From contig JAHJJI010000112.1 of assembly GCA_018823025.1 (NCBI GenBank), positions 1 through 38,893 of the forward strand: a stretch of DNA of 38,893 nucleotides, read 5' to 3'. This document shows positions 1 to 8,342 of this stretch, piece by piece; within the stretch, counting starts at the first letter, position 1; each line of letters starts with the position of its first letter. The notes under the pieces are model-generated. The model saw only the letters and a list, made by a program, of their open reading frames with translations. It was not told the DNA's origin and searched no databases. Origin of the DNA: Gammaproteobacteria bacterium. GTDB lineage: Bacteria > Pseudomonadota > Gammaproteobacteria > Burkholderiales > Sulfuricellaceae. The translations under genes were made by a program, and so were the position numbers.

Positions 1-654
<654 letters not shown>

Positions 655-667
655 TTAGCGCAAACGA

Positions 668-692
668 AAAAGGCGGCACAGAGCCGCCTTTT
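668..692 (-). terminator. Intrinsic terminator of hsp20
   Basis: A perfect 10-bp stem (AAAAGGCGGC / GCCGCCTTTT) with a 5-base loop lies 18 bases past the hsp20 stop. On the minus strand it is followed by a run of five T (671-667). The A/T-flanked arms make it partly usable in both directions, but the only gene ending here is hsp20. Confidence 0.85.
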
Positions 693-709
693 CGGACAGG
701 CTTGCAGAA

Positions 710-1144
710 TTACTGGATGGCCAGTTTTTTCGCGCTGGATGTTGCCTTCTTCGGCAGTGTCAGATCGAGCACGCCATCATTATATTTAGCTACGGCAGTC
801 GCCTCGTCGACATCCTGCCCTAGGCTGAAACTACGATACACCTTGCCGTAATAGCGTTCGCTGCGCAACACTTTATCGCCTTCCTTTTCCTCTTTCTCCT
901 TCTTTACCTCGGCGCTGATGCTGACCTGGTTGCCCTCGATGGTGACGTGAATGTCTTCCTTCTTCACGCCGGGAATATCGGCATGAACCGTGTAGGCCTT
1001 GTCGTTCTCCTTCACATCCATCTTGATCTGCATCTGCTGGGGTTGCCCCTCGAAGCGCACCGGACGGAAAAAGCCCCGGAAGAGGTCATCGAAAGGATCT
1101 AAAGCCACGTCAAACGGGTCATAACGGGTAATGTTTGCCATCAT
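710..1144 (-). CDS. Hsp20 / alpha-crystallin small heat-shock protein
   Basis: A 144-residue ATP-independent holdase chaperone of the small heat-shock family, cytoplasmic. The N-terminus has the RYDPFD segment typical of bacterial Hsp20 proteins. The alpha-crystallin domain covers about residues 38-134, with DIPGVKKEDI (residues 57-66) and the GVLDLTLPK signature (about 124-132); the C-terminal LAIQ is a weak version of the I-X-I oligomerisation tail. A Lys/Glu-rich stretch (VKKEKEEKEGDK) occupies the loop at residues 80-91. Two ATGs are adjacent at the start (MMANI), and GAGGAG lies just upstream as the ribosome-binding site. It is a single-gene unit with a heat-shock promoter upstream and a terminator downstream. 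Not assigned to ibpA because the family is broad. Confidence 0.95.
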   Translation of the reverse strand: MMANITRYDPFDVALDPFDDLFRGFFRPVRFEGQPQQMQIKMDVKENDKAYTVHADIPGVKKEDIHVTIEGNQVSISAEVKKEKEEKEGDKVLRSERYYGKVYRSFSLGQDVDEATAVAKYNDGVLDLTLPKKATSSAKKLAIQ

Positions 1145-1200
1145 CGCTCTCCTCGATCAAAGTCACTGAAAAATCGGCAAATTTCTTGCCTCTGGCTTAA

Positions 1201-1228
1201 ATATAGGGGATAAGACTGGCAATTCAAG
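1201..1228 (-). promoter_or_regulatory. Sigma-32 heat-shock promoter of hsp20
   Basis: On the minus strand the sequence reads CTTGAA (1228-1223), 13 bases, then CCCCTATAT (1209-1201). This matches the sigma-32 consensus (CTTGAA, 11-16 bases, CCCCATNT) almost fully. It sits 57 bases upstream of the hsp20 start codon. The first C of the -35 box is the last base of a run of ten C (1237-1228). Confidence 0.88.
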
Positions 1229-1237
1229 GGGGGGGGG

Positions 1238-1481
1238 AAATCGGCTCTTTTATTATGGCGCCATGACTGCCGTGGCTAATTCACAGCGAACGATGGTCCA
1301 GGCATCGCGATACGATGATATGTGTACAAATATGTATCTGAAATTCTTCTGCTACCGTTCCCTCCGCGACTCACGGAACGGATTCTGCACCTGATTAATG
1401 AAGTAAAAATCAGGCATAAGGAACAGGCTTTCGCCTTCACGGGAGCAACGGTATTTTAAGGCCACCCGAGAATTCTGAAAC
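1238..1481. other. Intergenic region without recognised gene
   Basis: Stretch between the hsp20 promoter and the stop of the PilZ-like gene. I see no convincing ORF. It holds two small dyads: CCGTTCC at 1355-1361 with GGAACGG at 1375-1381, and CCTGATT with AATCAGG around 1390-1414. Neither is followed by a T run, so neither is a clear terminator. Confidence 0.5.
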
Positions 1482-3005
1482 TCACACCATCTTGCCAGTG
1501 CGGCGACCCTGCAGGTCGAACTTTACCCGCACCCATTCCTCGGTAACGTCCACCACTTCGGTCAGGCGAATGCGGAACACGTTGTTGCGGTAGTACATGT
1601 CGAGCAGGCTATTGGCGGCATAATCGGGCACCTGCAGAATCAGGCTGCTGTCCACCTCCCGGTCGTACCACTTCGGCAGGAAAACGGCTCTGATCCTCAT
1701 ATTGCCGGCCTTGTCCGCGAGACTAAGCTCCACATGCTTGGGGTCTTCGCTCAACTTTTCGATGCCCAGGGCGGGCGGGCCGGAGGATTCTTTTTTCCAG
1801 CGCACCACACCGACTTCCCATTTACCGGTATCGCCCGCCTGCTTGACGCACACCAGCTTGCCGAACTCCGGCTTCTCCGGCGGTTTGCCCTCGAGCAGGC
1901 CGTAGCCGCTCCCGCTCTCGTTTTCCACCGCCCAATGCTCGATCAGCGCGCATTCATCATCTCTCGACTTTCCCGCCGCGCCGGAATGCAGGCACGTACG
2001 GACCGCCTCAACGCCGCAAGCCATTTCGACAACCTTGCTACCGGAAGCGATGCGCTCCTGATTGCGGGCGTTCTTCGGGCGAATCCAGTGCTTGGAAAGG
2101 TAATCGAGCAGCGCCATATAGTCCTGCATGGTGGCCGGCACACCTTCAACCTGCAAACGATCCACAGCTTCGCCCTGCGCTAATTCGAAACGCAGCTTGC
2201 GGATATGCACATACAGATCCGCCATGCCCCAGCAACGCAAATTGTCGCCATTCATGCCCTCTACCAGTCTCCTGGCAGCGCTCCCGGACATCAGATCGAC
2301 GCAATGCATATGCGAACCGGTGTCACAGGATTTTTCCAGTTTCACCAGTGGCGCCCATTCTTCCAGCCACCCGGCAACCAGTCCGGTCTGGAAAGGCTTC
2401 AGACTGGTCGGCCGTACCATGTCGAGAAGCAGGATGTGGACATATTCGTCGGCGCAGGTCGTCAACCTGCCGCTGGCCAGCCTGATCTGCGCTTCCTCGA
2501 AACCGGCGGATTCGGCGAGAAGATAGAATTTATGCAGGCGCTCCCACATCGCCGACGGCACCTTCTCTTGCCTGAAATACCCCCACTTGACCGCTGCCCC
2601 AAGGTGGTTCAGCGTGCGCGCCACGACCAGCGGCAGATATTTCCGGCCACCTCCGCCGTCACGCCCGGCGACGATTTCGCGGCACAACCCACGGTAGCTG
2701 TTCGCCAGCTGCACACTCAGGCCTGCCGCGGTTTCCAGCGCCGACTCGTCCGCGCCCTCCAGGTATTTTCTGCCCAGGCTGTGCTGCAAACCCTGGCTGC
2801 ATTCGTCCAGGCGCATCAGCGTTTTCAAGCGCTCGCGCGAATACGGCGCACCTTTCGCGCCGAAAGCCGTCAGCGCATCGACCAGCGCTTTCAGAAAATC
2901 GCATTCGTTTTGGGAATTCTGCTCGCTGGGCCATGGCCCGGCACTGAGCACGCCTTCGAGCAAGCCGGCTTCCTTACGGTGAAAAAATTTCAGTACATCG
3001 AACAT
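1482..3005 (-). CDS. Conserved hypothetical protein with PilZ-like C-terminal domain
   Basis: A 507-residue soluble protein with no signal peptide or membrane segment. Residues about 1-330 are helical and Leu/Ala-rich, and resemble a region found in large betaproteobacterial proteins that end in a PilZ-type beta barrel (recalled, not searched). The C-terminal part (about 340-450) contains VENESGSGYGLLEG, which fits the second PilZ motif N-x-S-x-x-G, and then a VGVVRWKK strand. The first PilZ motif, RxxxR, is not evident, so c-di-GMP binding is uncertain and the domain may be degenerate. The extreme C-terminus (LLDMYYRNNVFRIRLTEV) looks like a further beta segment. AGGAACC precedes the ATG at 3005. 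It stands alone, diverging from the yheS gene. Confidence 0.8.
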   Translation of the reverse strand: MFDVLKFFHRKEAGLLEGVLSAGPWPSEQNSQNECDFLKALVDALTAFGAKGAPYSRERLKTLMRLDECSQGLQHSLGRKYLEGADESALETAAGLSVQLANSYRGLCREIVAGRDGGGGRKYLPLVVARTLNHLGAAVKWGYFRQEKVPSAMWERLHKFYLLAESAGFEEAQIRLASGRLTTCADEYVHILLLDMVRPTSLKPFQTGLVAGWLEEWAPLVKLEKSCDTGSHMHCVDLMSGSAARRLVEGMNGDNLRCWGMADLYVHIRKLRFELAQGEAVDRLQVEGVPATMQDYMALLDYLSKHWIRPKNARNQERIASGSKVVEMACGVEAVRTCLHSGAAGKSRDDECALIEHWAVENESGSGYGLLEGKPPEKPEFGKLVCVKQAGDTGKWEVGVVRWKKESSGPPALGIEKLSEDPKHVELSLADKAGNMRIRAVFLPKWYDREVDSSLILQVPDYAANSLLDMYYRNNVFRIRLTEVVDVTEEWVRVKFDLQGRRTGKMV

Positions 3006-3194
3006 AACGGTTCCTGGCCGCGTAGTACCGCAGCAAAATATATCATTCGTAGAACGTAAGCATAAGCCGTGCCAGAAATTGAATATTTTTTCGCTAAATT
3101 ACAATAGCTTGAATAACAACGATATAACCATGCAGCCGAGTTTCACGCTGGCATGAGAACCAAAGAAACTGCCCTTCCGCGTCACGTAGGCAAC

Positions 3195-3220
3195 GATATA
3201 GGCGCATTTGCGCCTATATC
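3195..3220. repeat. Perfect 26-bp palindrome (12-bp arms, 2-base centre)
   Basis: Left arm GATATAGGCGCA (3195-3206), centre TT, right arm TGCGCCTATATC (3209-3220). No T run follows on either side (TTCGAG on the right), so it is a poor intrinsic terminator. It could be a protein-binding site or an RNA hairpin. It lies 354 bases before yheS and 190 bases before the PilZ-like gene. Confidence 0.8.
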
Positions 3221-3539
3221 TTCGAGATAGAAATGTTGTACAGGAAGGTAAGTCCGATTTTTGCTACCCTGACGACAACCAGATTTAACCTCACCAGGCT
3301 GTCGACTTCCAATGATTCAGTTTTTTACCATGACATAGGCAAAGTGTGCATCGTAACCGATGACCCTTTCCGGCTGAATGCTTGCTTGTTTAAGATCCAG
3401 AGCGCACCTCAAAAGACCAATCGCCTTGCACCGCCGCATTGTCCCCGCACGTGATGCGCAAACCACACTTGTCAGCTTACCCATGATCAGGTCCAGAAAA
3501 GCCTATTGTGTTGGAGATTTTCGGGCGCCTGAAGCAGGT

Positions 3540-3567
3540 CTGACAGGCATGGCGCATCTGGTATCAT
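3540..3567 (+). promoter_or_regulatory. Sigma-70 promoter abutting the yheS start (leaderless)
   Basis: CTGACA (3540-3545), 16 bases, TATCAT (3562-3567). A transcription start 6-7 bases after the -10 box falls on the A of the ATG at 3574. There is no Shine-Dalgarno sequence before that ATG, which agrees with a leaderless message. Confidence 0.55.
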
Positions 3568-3573
3568 TGCGCC

Positions 3574-5427
3574 ATGCTAAATATACAGAATTTGACTTAC
3601 CTTCAAGGCGGCATACCGCTATTTCAGCAGGTGAATTTACAAGCGTACTCCAACCAGCGCATCGGTCTGGTCGGCAAGAATGGCTGCGGAAAATCCACCC
3701 TGTTTCGCCTGATACGCGGCGAACTCAAACCCGATGGTGGCGAAATCTCGCTGCAATCAGGCAAGACGCTAGCCTTTGTCGAACAGGAAATCGCCAACTC
3801 CACGCTACCTGCGCTGGAATTCGTGCTTGATGGCGACGTTCAGCTACGCCAGTTGGAAAAGATCCTGGCAAGTGAACAACATGACGCCGCCTGGTTCGAC
3901 GCGCAGCACCGCTATGAAGCCCTCGATGGCTATGCCGCCAAAGCCCGCGCAGCGCAGCTCCTGAATGGGCTGGGTTTCGCCAACGACACCCTGGAACGCC
4001 CGGTAACGAGTTTCTCCGGTGGCTGGCGGATGCGCCTCAACCTCGCCCGCGCACTGATGCATCGGGCTGATTTGCTGCTGCTCGACGAGCCCACCAACCA
4101 TCTGGACCTGGAAGCCATCCTCTGGCTCGAGCAGTACCTGGCACGCTACCCCGGCAGCATTCTGCTGGTCTCTCACGACAGGGAATTTCTCAACGCCACC
4201 GTCAACCGCATCGCCCACGTACACGACTGCGTTATCGACAGTTATACCGGCGACTACGATGACTTCGAGCGCACCCGTGCCGAAAAAATCGTTCAGCAGA
4301 ACCAGGCCTTCCAGACCCAACAGGCAAAGATCGCCCACCTTGAAGATTTCGTACGCCGCTTCAGCGCCAAGGCCACCAAAGCCAAACAGGCTCAAAGCCG
4401 TGTCAAGGCGCTGGAGCGGCTCACGCGTATTGCCCCGGCACATATCACCGACGGCCATTTCGAGCTGGAGATCGAGGCGCCGGAGCGCGGCCCAGATCTG
4501 CTACTGCGCGCCGAAAACATGGGCTTCGCCTATGGCGACAAGAACCTGTTCCAGAACGTCGATCTGGCACTGCGTGCCGGCGCACGCATCGCCCTGCTGG
4601 GGCCGAACGGCGCCGGCAAATCCACCCTGATCAAGCTGCTGGTTGGTGAACTCGAGCCTACTACGGGAAAGCTGGAAATCACCCCGGAGATCCGCATCGG
4701 CTACTTCGCCCAGCACCAACTGGAAAATCTGGACAGCGCGGCCACGCCGCTGCAGCACATGGAGCGGCTGGCACCCAAGGAAACCACGCTGACACTACGC
4801 ACCTTTCTCGGCCGCTTCGGCCTGGCCGGAAACAGCGAGGACCGGCCGGTGGAAAGTTTTTCCGGCGGCGAAAAAAGCCGCCTTGCGCTGGCCCTGCTGG
4901 CCTGGCAAAAACCACATCTGCTGCTGCTCGACGAGCCCACCAACCATCTTGATCTGGACATGCGCGACGCCCTCACGCTGGCGCTGGAGGAATACACCGG
5001 CGCGGTGGTGCTGGTCTCCCACGACCGCAGCCTGATTCGCGCCGTAGCCGACGAGTTGTGGCTGATTGCCGACGGCGAAGCGAAGCTTTTTGACGGCGAT
5101 CTGGAGGACTACAAAAACTGGATCGAAACCCGGCGACCACGCGAAACGGCTCAGGTACAGCAGGAAAAACCACGCGTGGATGCCGCGCCCAGGCCGAAGA
5201 AGAAGGCCCTGCTATCCAGACAGGCCAAGCTCGAAGCCGAGCTGGCAACTGTCCAGGCAGAACTTTCCGAAATCAACCACCAGCTAGCTGACCCGGCCAC
5301 CTATGCCAAATGCTCCGGGGACGAAATCGGTCTTCTGAATACCCGGCATGAGAGCCTGGAAGCCAAAGCGGCGGAACTGGAGGAAAGCTGGCTGGAGCTG
5401 GAAATGGCGCTGGAAGAGGCGGTCTAG
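3574..5427 (+). CDS. yheS: ABC-F family ATPase, YheS type
   Basis: A 617-residue cytoplasmic protein with two ABC ATPase domains and no membrane segment, as in ribosome-associated ABC-F factors. Domain 1 has Walker A GKNGCGKST (residues 34-42), signature FSGGWRMRL and Walker B LLLLDEPTNHLDL. A charged linker with AKATKAKQAQSR (about 265-285) is the P-site tRNA-interaction motif of the family. Domain 2 has GPNGAGKST, FSGGEKSRL and a second LLLLDEPTNHLDLDM. The C-terminal extension is a Glu/Lys-rich coiled coil (about 545-617). Order, length and linker fit YheS better than Uup or EttA. The start at 3574 is the first ATG in frame and includes the full first strand; it has no Shine-Dalgarno. It converges on the next gene with only 3 bases between stops. 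Confidence 0.93.
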   Translation: MLNIQNLTYLQGGIPLFQQVNLQAYSNQRIGLVGKNGCGKSTLFRLIRGELKPDGGEISLQSGKTLAFVEQEIANSTLPALEFVLDGDVQLRQLEKILASEQHDAAWFDAQHRYEALDGYAAKARAAQLLNGLGFANDTLERPVTSFSGGWRMRLNLARALMHRADLLLLDEPTNHLDLEAILWLEQYLARYPGSILLVSHDREFLNATVNRIAHVHDCVIDSYTGDYDDFERTRAEKIVQQNQAFQTQQAKIAHLEDFVRRFSAKATKAKQAQSRVKALERLTRIAPAHITDGHFELEIEAPERGPDLLLRAENMGFAYGDKNLFQNVDLALRAGARIALLGPNGAGKSTLIKLLVGELEPTTGKLEITPEIRIGYFAQHQLENLDSAATPLQHMERLAPKETTLTLRTFLGRFGLAGNSEDRPVESFSGGEKSRLALALLAWQKPHLLLLDEPTNHLDLDMRDALTLALEEYTGAVVLVSHDRSLIRAVADELWLIADGEAKLFDGDLEDYKNWIETRRPRETAQVQQEKPRVDAAPRPKKKALLSRQAKLEAELATVQAELSEINHQLADPATYAKCSGDEIGLLNTRHESLEAKAAELEESWLELEMALEEAV

Positions 5428-5430
5428 ACC

Positions 5431-6207
5431 CTACTTGAACGGGAAGGCGATGATCGCCTTCGCCACCCACTGGTCACTGGCATTGTCGATTCCGTGGCCG
5501 ATACCAAAATTGATGTCGAAGTCTTTCTTCTCGATATCCACCACGCCGTAGAGATAATGGGCACGCTCATTCGCCGGCAGGGAATGGTGCAGCGGTCCAT
5601 ACTCGCCGTAATACTCGAAACCGGCGTGCGTACCTTCGGACACCTTGCGCGTCACCTTCAACCCCGGCTCGAAATTGGGCTCACGGCTGACGTTGCTGGA
5701 CAGGCTCATGTCCAGGATCGGGTTGAAGCTGACCAGCCAGTTCTCGGTGCGGTAGCCGATGATCGGCCGCAACTCCATGCCCCAGTAACTTTCCGACACG
5801 CGCCGGGTAGAATAGCCGACTTCGGTGTTGAGCCCCCAGAAGAAGGCCTCGCTCTCCTCGCGTGGCGCGATGAATTTTAGGCGGAAGCGCAGACCGTTAT
5901 TATAGGTGTTACCGTCAGGACTAAACGCGAAAGGGACATACAGCCCCGCTTCCAGCGATTTGGTGATGCCGTAGGAAAACTCCGGCGTCACCTGCAGCAT
6001 ATGGTGGGCAGGCTTCTCGCCTTCAAACCCTGCCTGCCGGGCGCCATCGATGGCGTAATTCGCATGCAACTCCAGACCGAATTCGCCGGGATCATTCATC
6101 TCCTCGGTATAAACCTGAATTTCGTCCGGCGCGGCAAACCCGACTGGGGATATCAAAACGAGACCGGCTACGGCAACCAGGCTGCAAGTAATTTGTTTGA
6201 AGTTCAT
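5431..6207 (-). CDS. Outer-membrane beta-barrel protein of unknown substrate, probably iron-regulated
   Basis: The ATG at 6207 gives 258 residues; a longer reading would need a TTG codon two codons upstream. Residues 1-26 form a signal peptide (MNFKQITCSLVAVAGLVLIS, ending GFAA). The mature part is a run of alternating hydrophobic and aromatic strands and ends in AFPFK, with a Phe near the C-terminus as in many barrels (…IIAFPFK). Strands such as FGLELHANYAI, LEAGLYVPFAF and FRLKFIAP support an outer-membrane barrel of about 10-12 strands. The specific family is not certain; it resembles small transporter-like barrels of the phenol-degradation MetA type. A good Fur box lies between its start and the neighbouring gene, so expression is probably tied to iron. 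It stands as a single-gene unit. Confidence 0.75.
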   Translation of the reverse strand: MNFKQITCSLVAVAGLVLISPVGFAAPDEIQVYTEEMNDPGEFGLELHANYAIDGARQAGFEGEKPAHHMLQVTPEFSYGITKSLEAGLYVPFAFSPDGNTYNNGLRFRLKFIAPREESEAFFWGLNTEVGYSTRRVSESYWGMELRPIIGYRTENWLVSFNPILDMSLSSNVSREPNFEPGLKVTRKVSEGTHAGFEYYGEYGPLHHSLPANERAHYLYGVVDIEKKDFDINFGIGHGIDNASDQWVAKAIIAFPFK

Positions 6208-6226
6208 GACCAATCCATTTAAGTAT

Positions 6227-6245
6227 GCGGATGAGAACCATTATC
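6227..6245 (-). promoter_or_regulatory. Fur box upstream of the outer-membrane barrel gene
   Basis: GCGGATGAGAACCATTATC matches the 19-base Fur consensus GATAATGATAATCATTATC at 14 of 19 positions, including the full right half CATTATC. It begins 20 bases upstream of the start codon at 6207, where Fur would block transcription. The same bases form a GATGA...TCATC dyad (6230-6248). Confidence 0.6.
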
Positions 6246-6247
6246 AT

Positions 6248-7390
6248 CTAATCGGGAATGGATTGCAACGACTTCTTTTTTGCTCTGCCCGCCTCTTCTA
6301 CTCGATCCACAAGAAGTGACGCCGCTTCACGCATAGCTAGTTCGACGCCAGCACCCTCCCCAGCCAGCGCAAAACAACCGTCGAAGCTTACCGACAGTTG
6401 CGCTTTCGCCTCCTCGGCAATACAGCCCGAAACCAGGCTCACCGGCACACCCTGGCGGTGCGCATGCTGCGCCACAACCCAGGGCGCCTTGCCCTGCAGG
6501 GTCTGGCTGTCGCTGCGACCTTCGCCGGTAATAACCCAGTCCGCATCCTCCAGCGCCGCATCCAGACCGAGTAGATGGCACACCGCCTCGGCGCCGGAAT
6601 GGTAGTGCCCGCCGAGTAGCTGCAGGGCGTAACCCAGCCCACCTGCCGCACCGGTGCCAGGCTGAGACGACAGGAAACTGCCAAGCCAGCGATCGCCTGC
6701 CGCGCCAAAGCGTTGCAGACGCTCATCGAACCGGGCAATCTCGGCTGACAGAACGCCCTTCTGCGGGCCGAACACCGCGGTAGCGCCCTGCTCGCCGCAG
6801 AGAGGATTGATAACATCGGTGAGCAGATTAAGTTCGCAGTCGGCCAGGCGCGGATCGAGGCCGGAAAAATCGAATCGATGAACATTGGCCAAGCCGTGCA
6901 GTGTCGGCTCGACCGGAGTCCCGCTGCGATCCAGAAAGCGCACGCCGAGCGCGGCCAGCATGCCGACCCCGCCATCGTTGGTGGCACTGCCACCAAGGCC
7001 GATCCACAAACGACGCACACCCTGATCGAGGCATAACCGGATCAGTTCGCCGATGCCGCGTGTGCTGCGTTCGGCCACCGCCACTTCGCGCACGCCAGGC
7101 AGAGTCAGCCCCACCATCTGGGCCACTTCGATCAGCGCCGTGCCGGTCGCAAGGAGTGCGTAAGCAGCCTGTAGTGGATAGCCATGGGCGCCGGTAACTT
7201 CAGCCTCCAGACGCCTGCCACCGCAGGCAGCCAGTACCGCATCCAGCGTGCCCTCGCCACCATCGGCCATGGGCAACAGCCGGATTACTGCTTCCGGCCA
7301 GACCCGGCGAACTCCTTGTGCCATCGCTTGCGCAGCCGCCAACGCGCTGAGGCTACCCTTGAAGGAATCGGGAGCGATGGCGACGACCAT
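6248..7390 (-). CDS. glxK: Glycerate kinase, type I (GarK/GlxK family)
   Basis: A 380-residue kinase that phosphorylates D-glycerate (the GarK/GlxK family makes 2-phosphoglycerate). Family signatures: N-terminal IAPDSFKGSLSA (residues 5-16), MADGGEGTLDA, GLGGSATNDGGVGMLAALG (about 133-151), GPQKG and GEGRSDSQTLQGKAP (about 295). The C-terminus runs slightly past the usual end with a Lys-rich tail (GRAKKKSLQSIPD). It starts one base after the stop of the dehydrogenase gene, so the two are translationally coupled. The product of the upstream neighbour (hydroxypyruvate or tartronate semialdehyde reduction to glycerate) is the substrate of this enzyme. Type I identity is clear from the motifs; the choice between garK and glxK names is arbitrary. 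Confidence 0.93.
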   Translation of the reverse strand: MVVAIAPDSFKGSLSALAAAQAMAQGVRRVWPEAVIRLLPMADGGEGTLDAVLAACGGRRLEAEVTGAHGYPLQAAYALLATGTALIEVAQMVGLTLPGVREVAVAERSTRGIGELIRLCLDQGVRRLWIGLGGSATNDGGVGMLAALGVRFLDRSGTPVEPTLHGLANVHRFDFSGLDPRLADCELNLLTDVINPLCGEQGATAVFGPQKGVLSAEIARFDERLQRFGAAGDRWLGSFLSSQPGTGAAGGLGYALQLLGGHYHSGAEAVCHLLGLDAALEDADWVITGEGRSDSQTLQGKAPWVVAQHAHRQGVPVSLVSGCIAEEAKAQLSVSFDGCFALAGEGAGVELAMREAASLLVDRVEEAGRAKKKSLQSIPD

Positions 7391-7391
7391 T

Positions 7392-8339
7392 TCAGGTCAC
7401 CCGATTCTGAGGCGCCCCGCGCACGAAGGCCTCGATGTTGGCTATCAGCTGGTCGGCCAGGATCTGCATCGCCTCGCGGCTGGCCCAGGCGATGTGGGGG
7501 GTGAGAATCAGATTGGGCATGTCGAGTTCGAGCAAGGGATTGCCTGCGCACGGAGGCTCCGCCGACAGCACATCGCATCCCGCTCCGGCAATGCGCCCCT
7601 CGCGTAGCGCCTCCGCCAGCGCATCTTCATCCACCACGCCGCCGCGCGCGGCATTGATAAGCAGAGCGGAGGGTTTCATCCGGTGGAGTTCGTCCACTCC
7701 GATCAGGTTACGGGTTGCCTCCGTCAGGGGTACGTGCAAAGTTACGATGTCACTCTCCGCCAGCACTTGTTCGAAGGGCACGAAACCAGGACGGACTTTG
7801 GTTACGCCCTGGTGCTCGGCAAACAACACCTGCATTCCAAAGGCTTTCGCCATCTCCGCCACCGCCTGCCCCAGTACACCGTGGCCGATGATGCCCAGAG
7901 TGCTGCCGTAGATATCGCGAACGGGATGGGTGAACAGACAGAACTGGTCGGATTGCTGCCACAACCCCCGCTGCAGGTCAGCGCGATAAGCCAGCAGGTT
8001 GCGACGCAGCGCCAGGATCATCATGAACACGTGTTCCGGCACCGCATGCACAGCGTAGTTGCGGATATTGGCGACGGCGATACCGTGCTCGCGGCACCAG
8101 TCCACATCGATGTTGTTGACGCCGGTGGAGGCCTCGGCGATCAGCTTGAGTTGCGGCAATTGCGCCAGGGTTTCTGCCCGCAGCGGCACCTTGTTGGTGA
8201 TGACAATGGTGGCTTCCTTGAGTCGCTCGACGATCTCACCCGGCGCGGTAGTGGCGTATTCTTCCCATTGGTGGGGGAATGCCGGGCGACGAATTGTTGC
8301 CTCCAGCGTCGAGCGATCGAGAAAGACAATATTTTCCAT
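7392..8339 (-). CDS. hprA: D-2-hydroxyacid dehydrogenase (probable hydroxypyruvate reductase / glycerate dehydrogenase)
   Basis: A 315-residue NAD(P)H-dependent enzyme of the D-isomer 2-hydroxyacid dehydrogenase family. Substrate domain at the ends, Rossmann domain in the middle with GIIGHGVLGQAV (G-x-G-x-x-G, about residue 149). Catalytic residues are visible: Arg in INAARGGVVDEDAL (about 233), Glu in the LSAEPP segment, and His in LTPHIAWAS (about 287), where the following Trp side is typical of glycerate dehydrogenases. Hydroxypyruvate is the likely substrate because glycerate kinase follows immediately and a transporter precedes by 3 bases. Cytoplasmic. Substrate choice is inferred from context, as family members also act on glyoxylate or phosphonates. 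Confidence 0.88.
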   Translation of the reverse strand: MENIVFLDRSTLEATIRRPAFPHQWEEYATTAPGEIVERLKEATIVITNKVPLRAETLAQLPQLKLIAEASTGVNNIDVDWCREHGIAVANIRNYAVHAVPEHVFMMILALRRNLLAYRADLQRGLWQQSDQFCLFTHPVRDIYGSTLGIIGHGVLGQAVAEMAKAFGMQVLFAEHQGVTKVRPGFVPFEQVLAESDIVTLHVPLTEATRNLIGVDELHRMKPSALLINAARGGVVDEDALAEALREGRIAGAGCDVLSAEPPCAGNPLLELDMPNLILTPHIAWASREAMQILADQLIANIEAFVRGAPQNRVT

Positions 8340-8342
8340 GCT

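Larger units (their letters stand above)
3006..3573. other. 568-bp divergent intergenic region
   Basis: Lies between the divergent PilZ-like gene and yheS. Small ORFs here (for example 3233-3454) have no ribosome-binding site or recognisable protein and are not accepted as genes. The region contains a perfect 26-bp palindrome (3195-3220) and, at its right end, a promoter placed directly against the yheS start codon; both are listed separately. The rest is unassigned. Confidence 0.5.

Noticed and set aside
2205-3059. 284-codon plus-strand ORF opposite the PilZ-like gene
   Set aside because: Composition is that of an antisense frame (Gln/Arg/His-rich); the minus-strand frame has a ribosome-binding site and domain motifs.
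3195-3220. Intrinsic terminator at the 26-bp palindrome
   Set aside because: No T run on either side and no gene ends nearby.
3233-3454. 73-codon ORF before yheS
   Set aside because: No ribosome-binding site, no motif, and it ends in sequence unrelated to any gene; probably chance.
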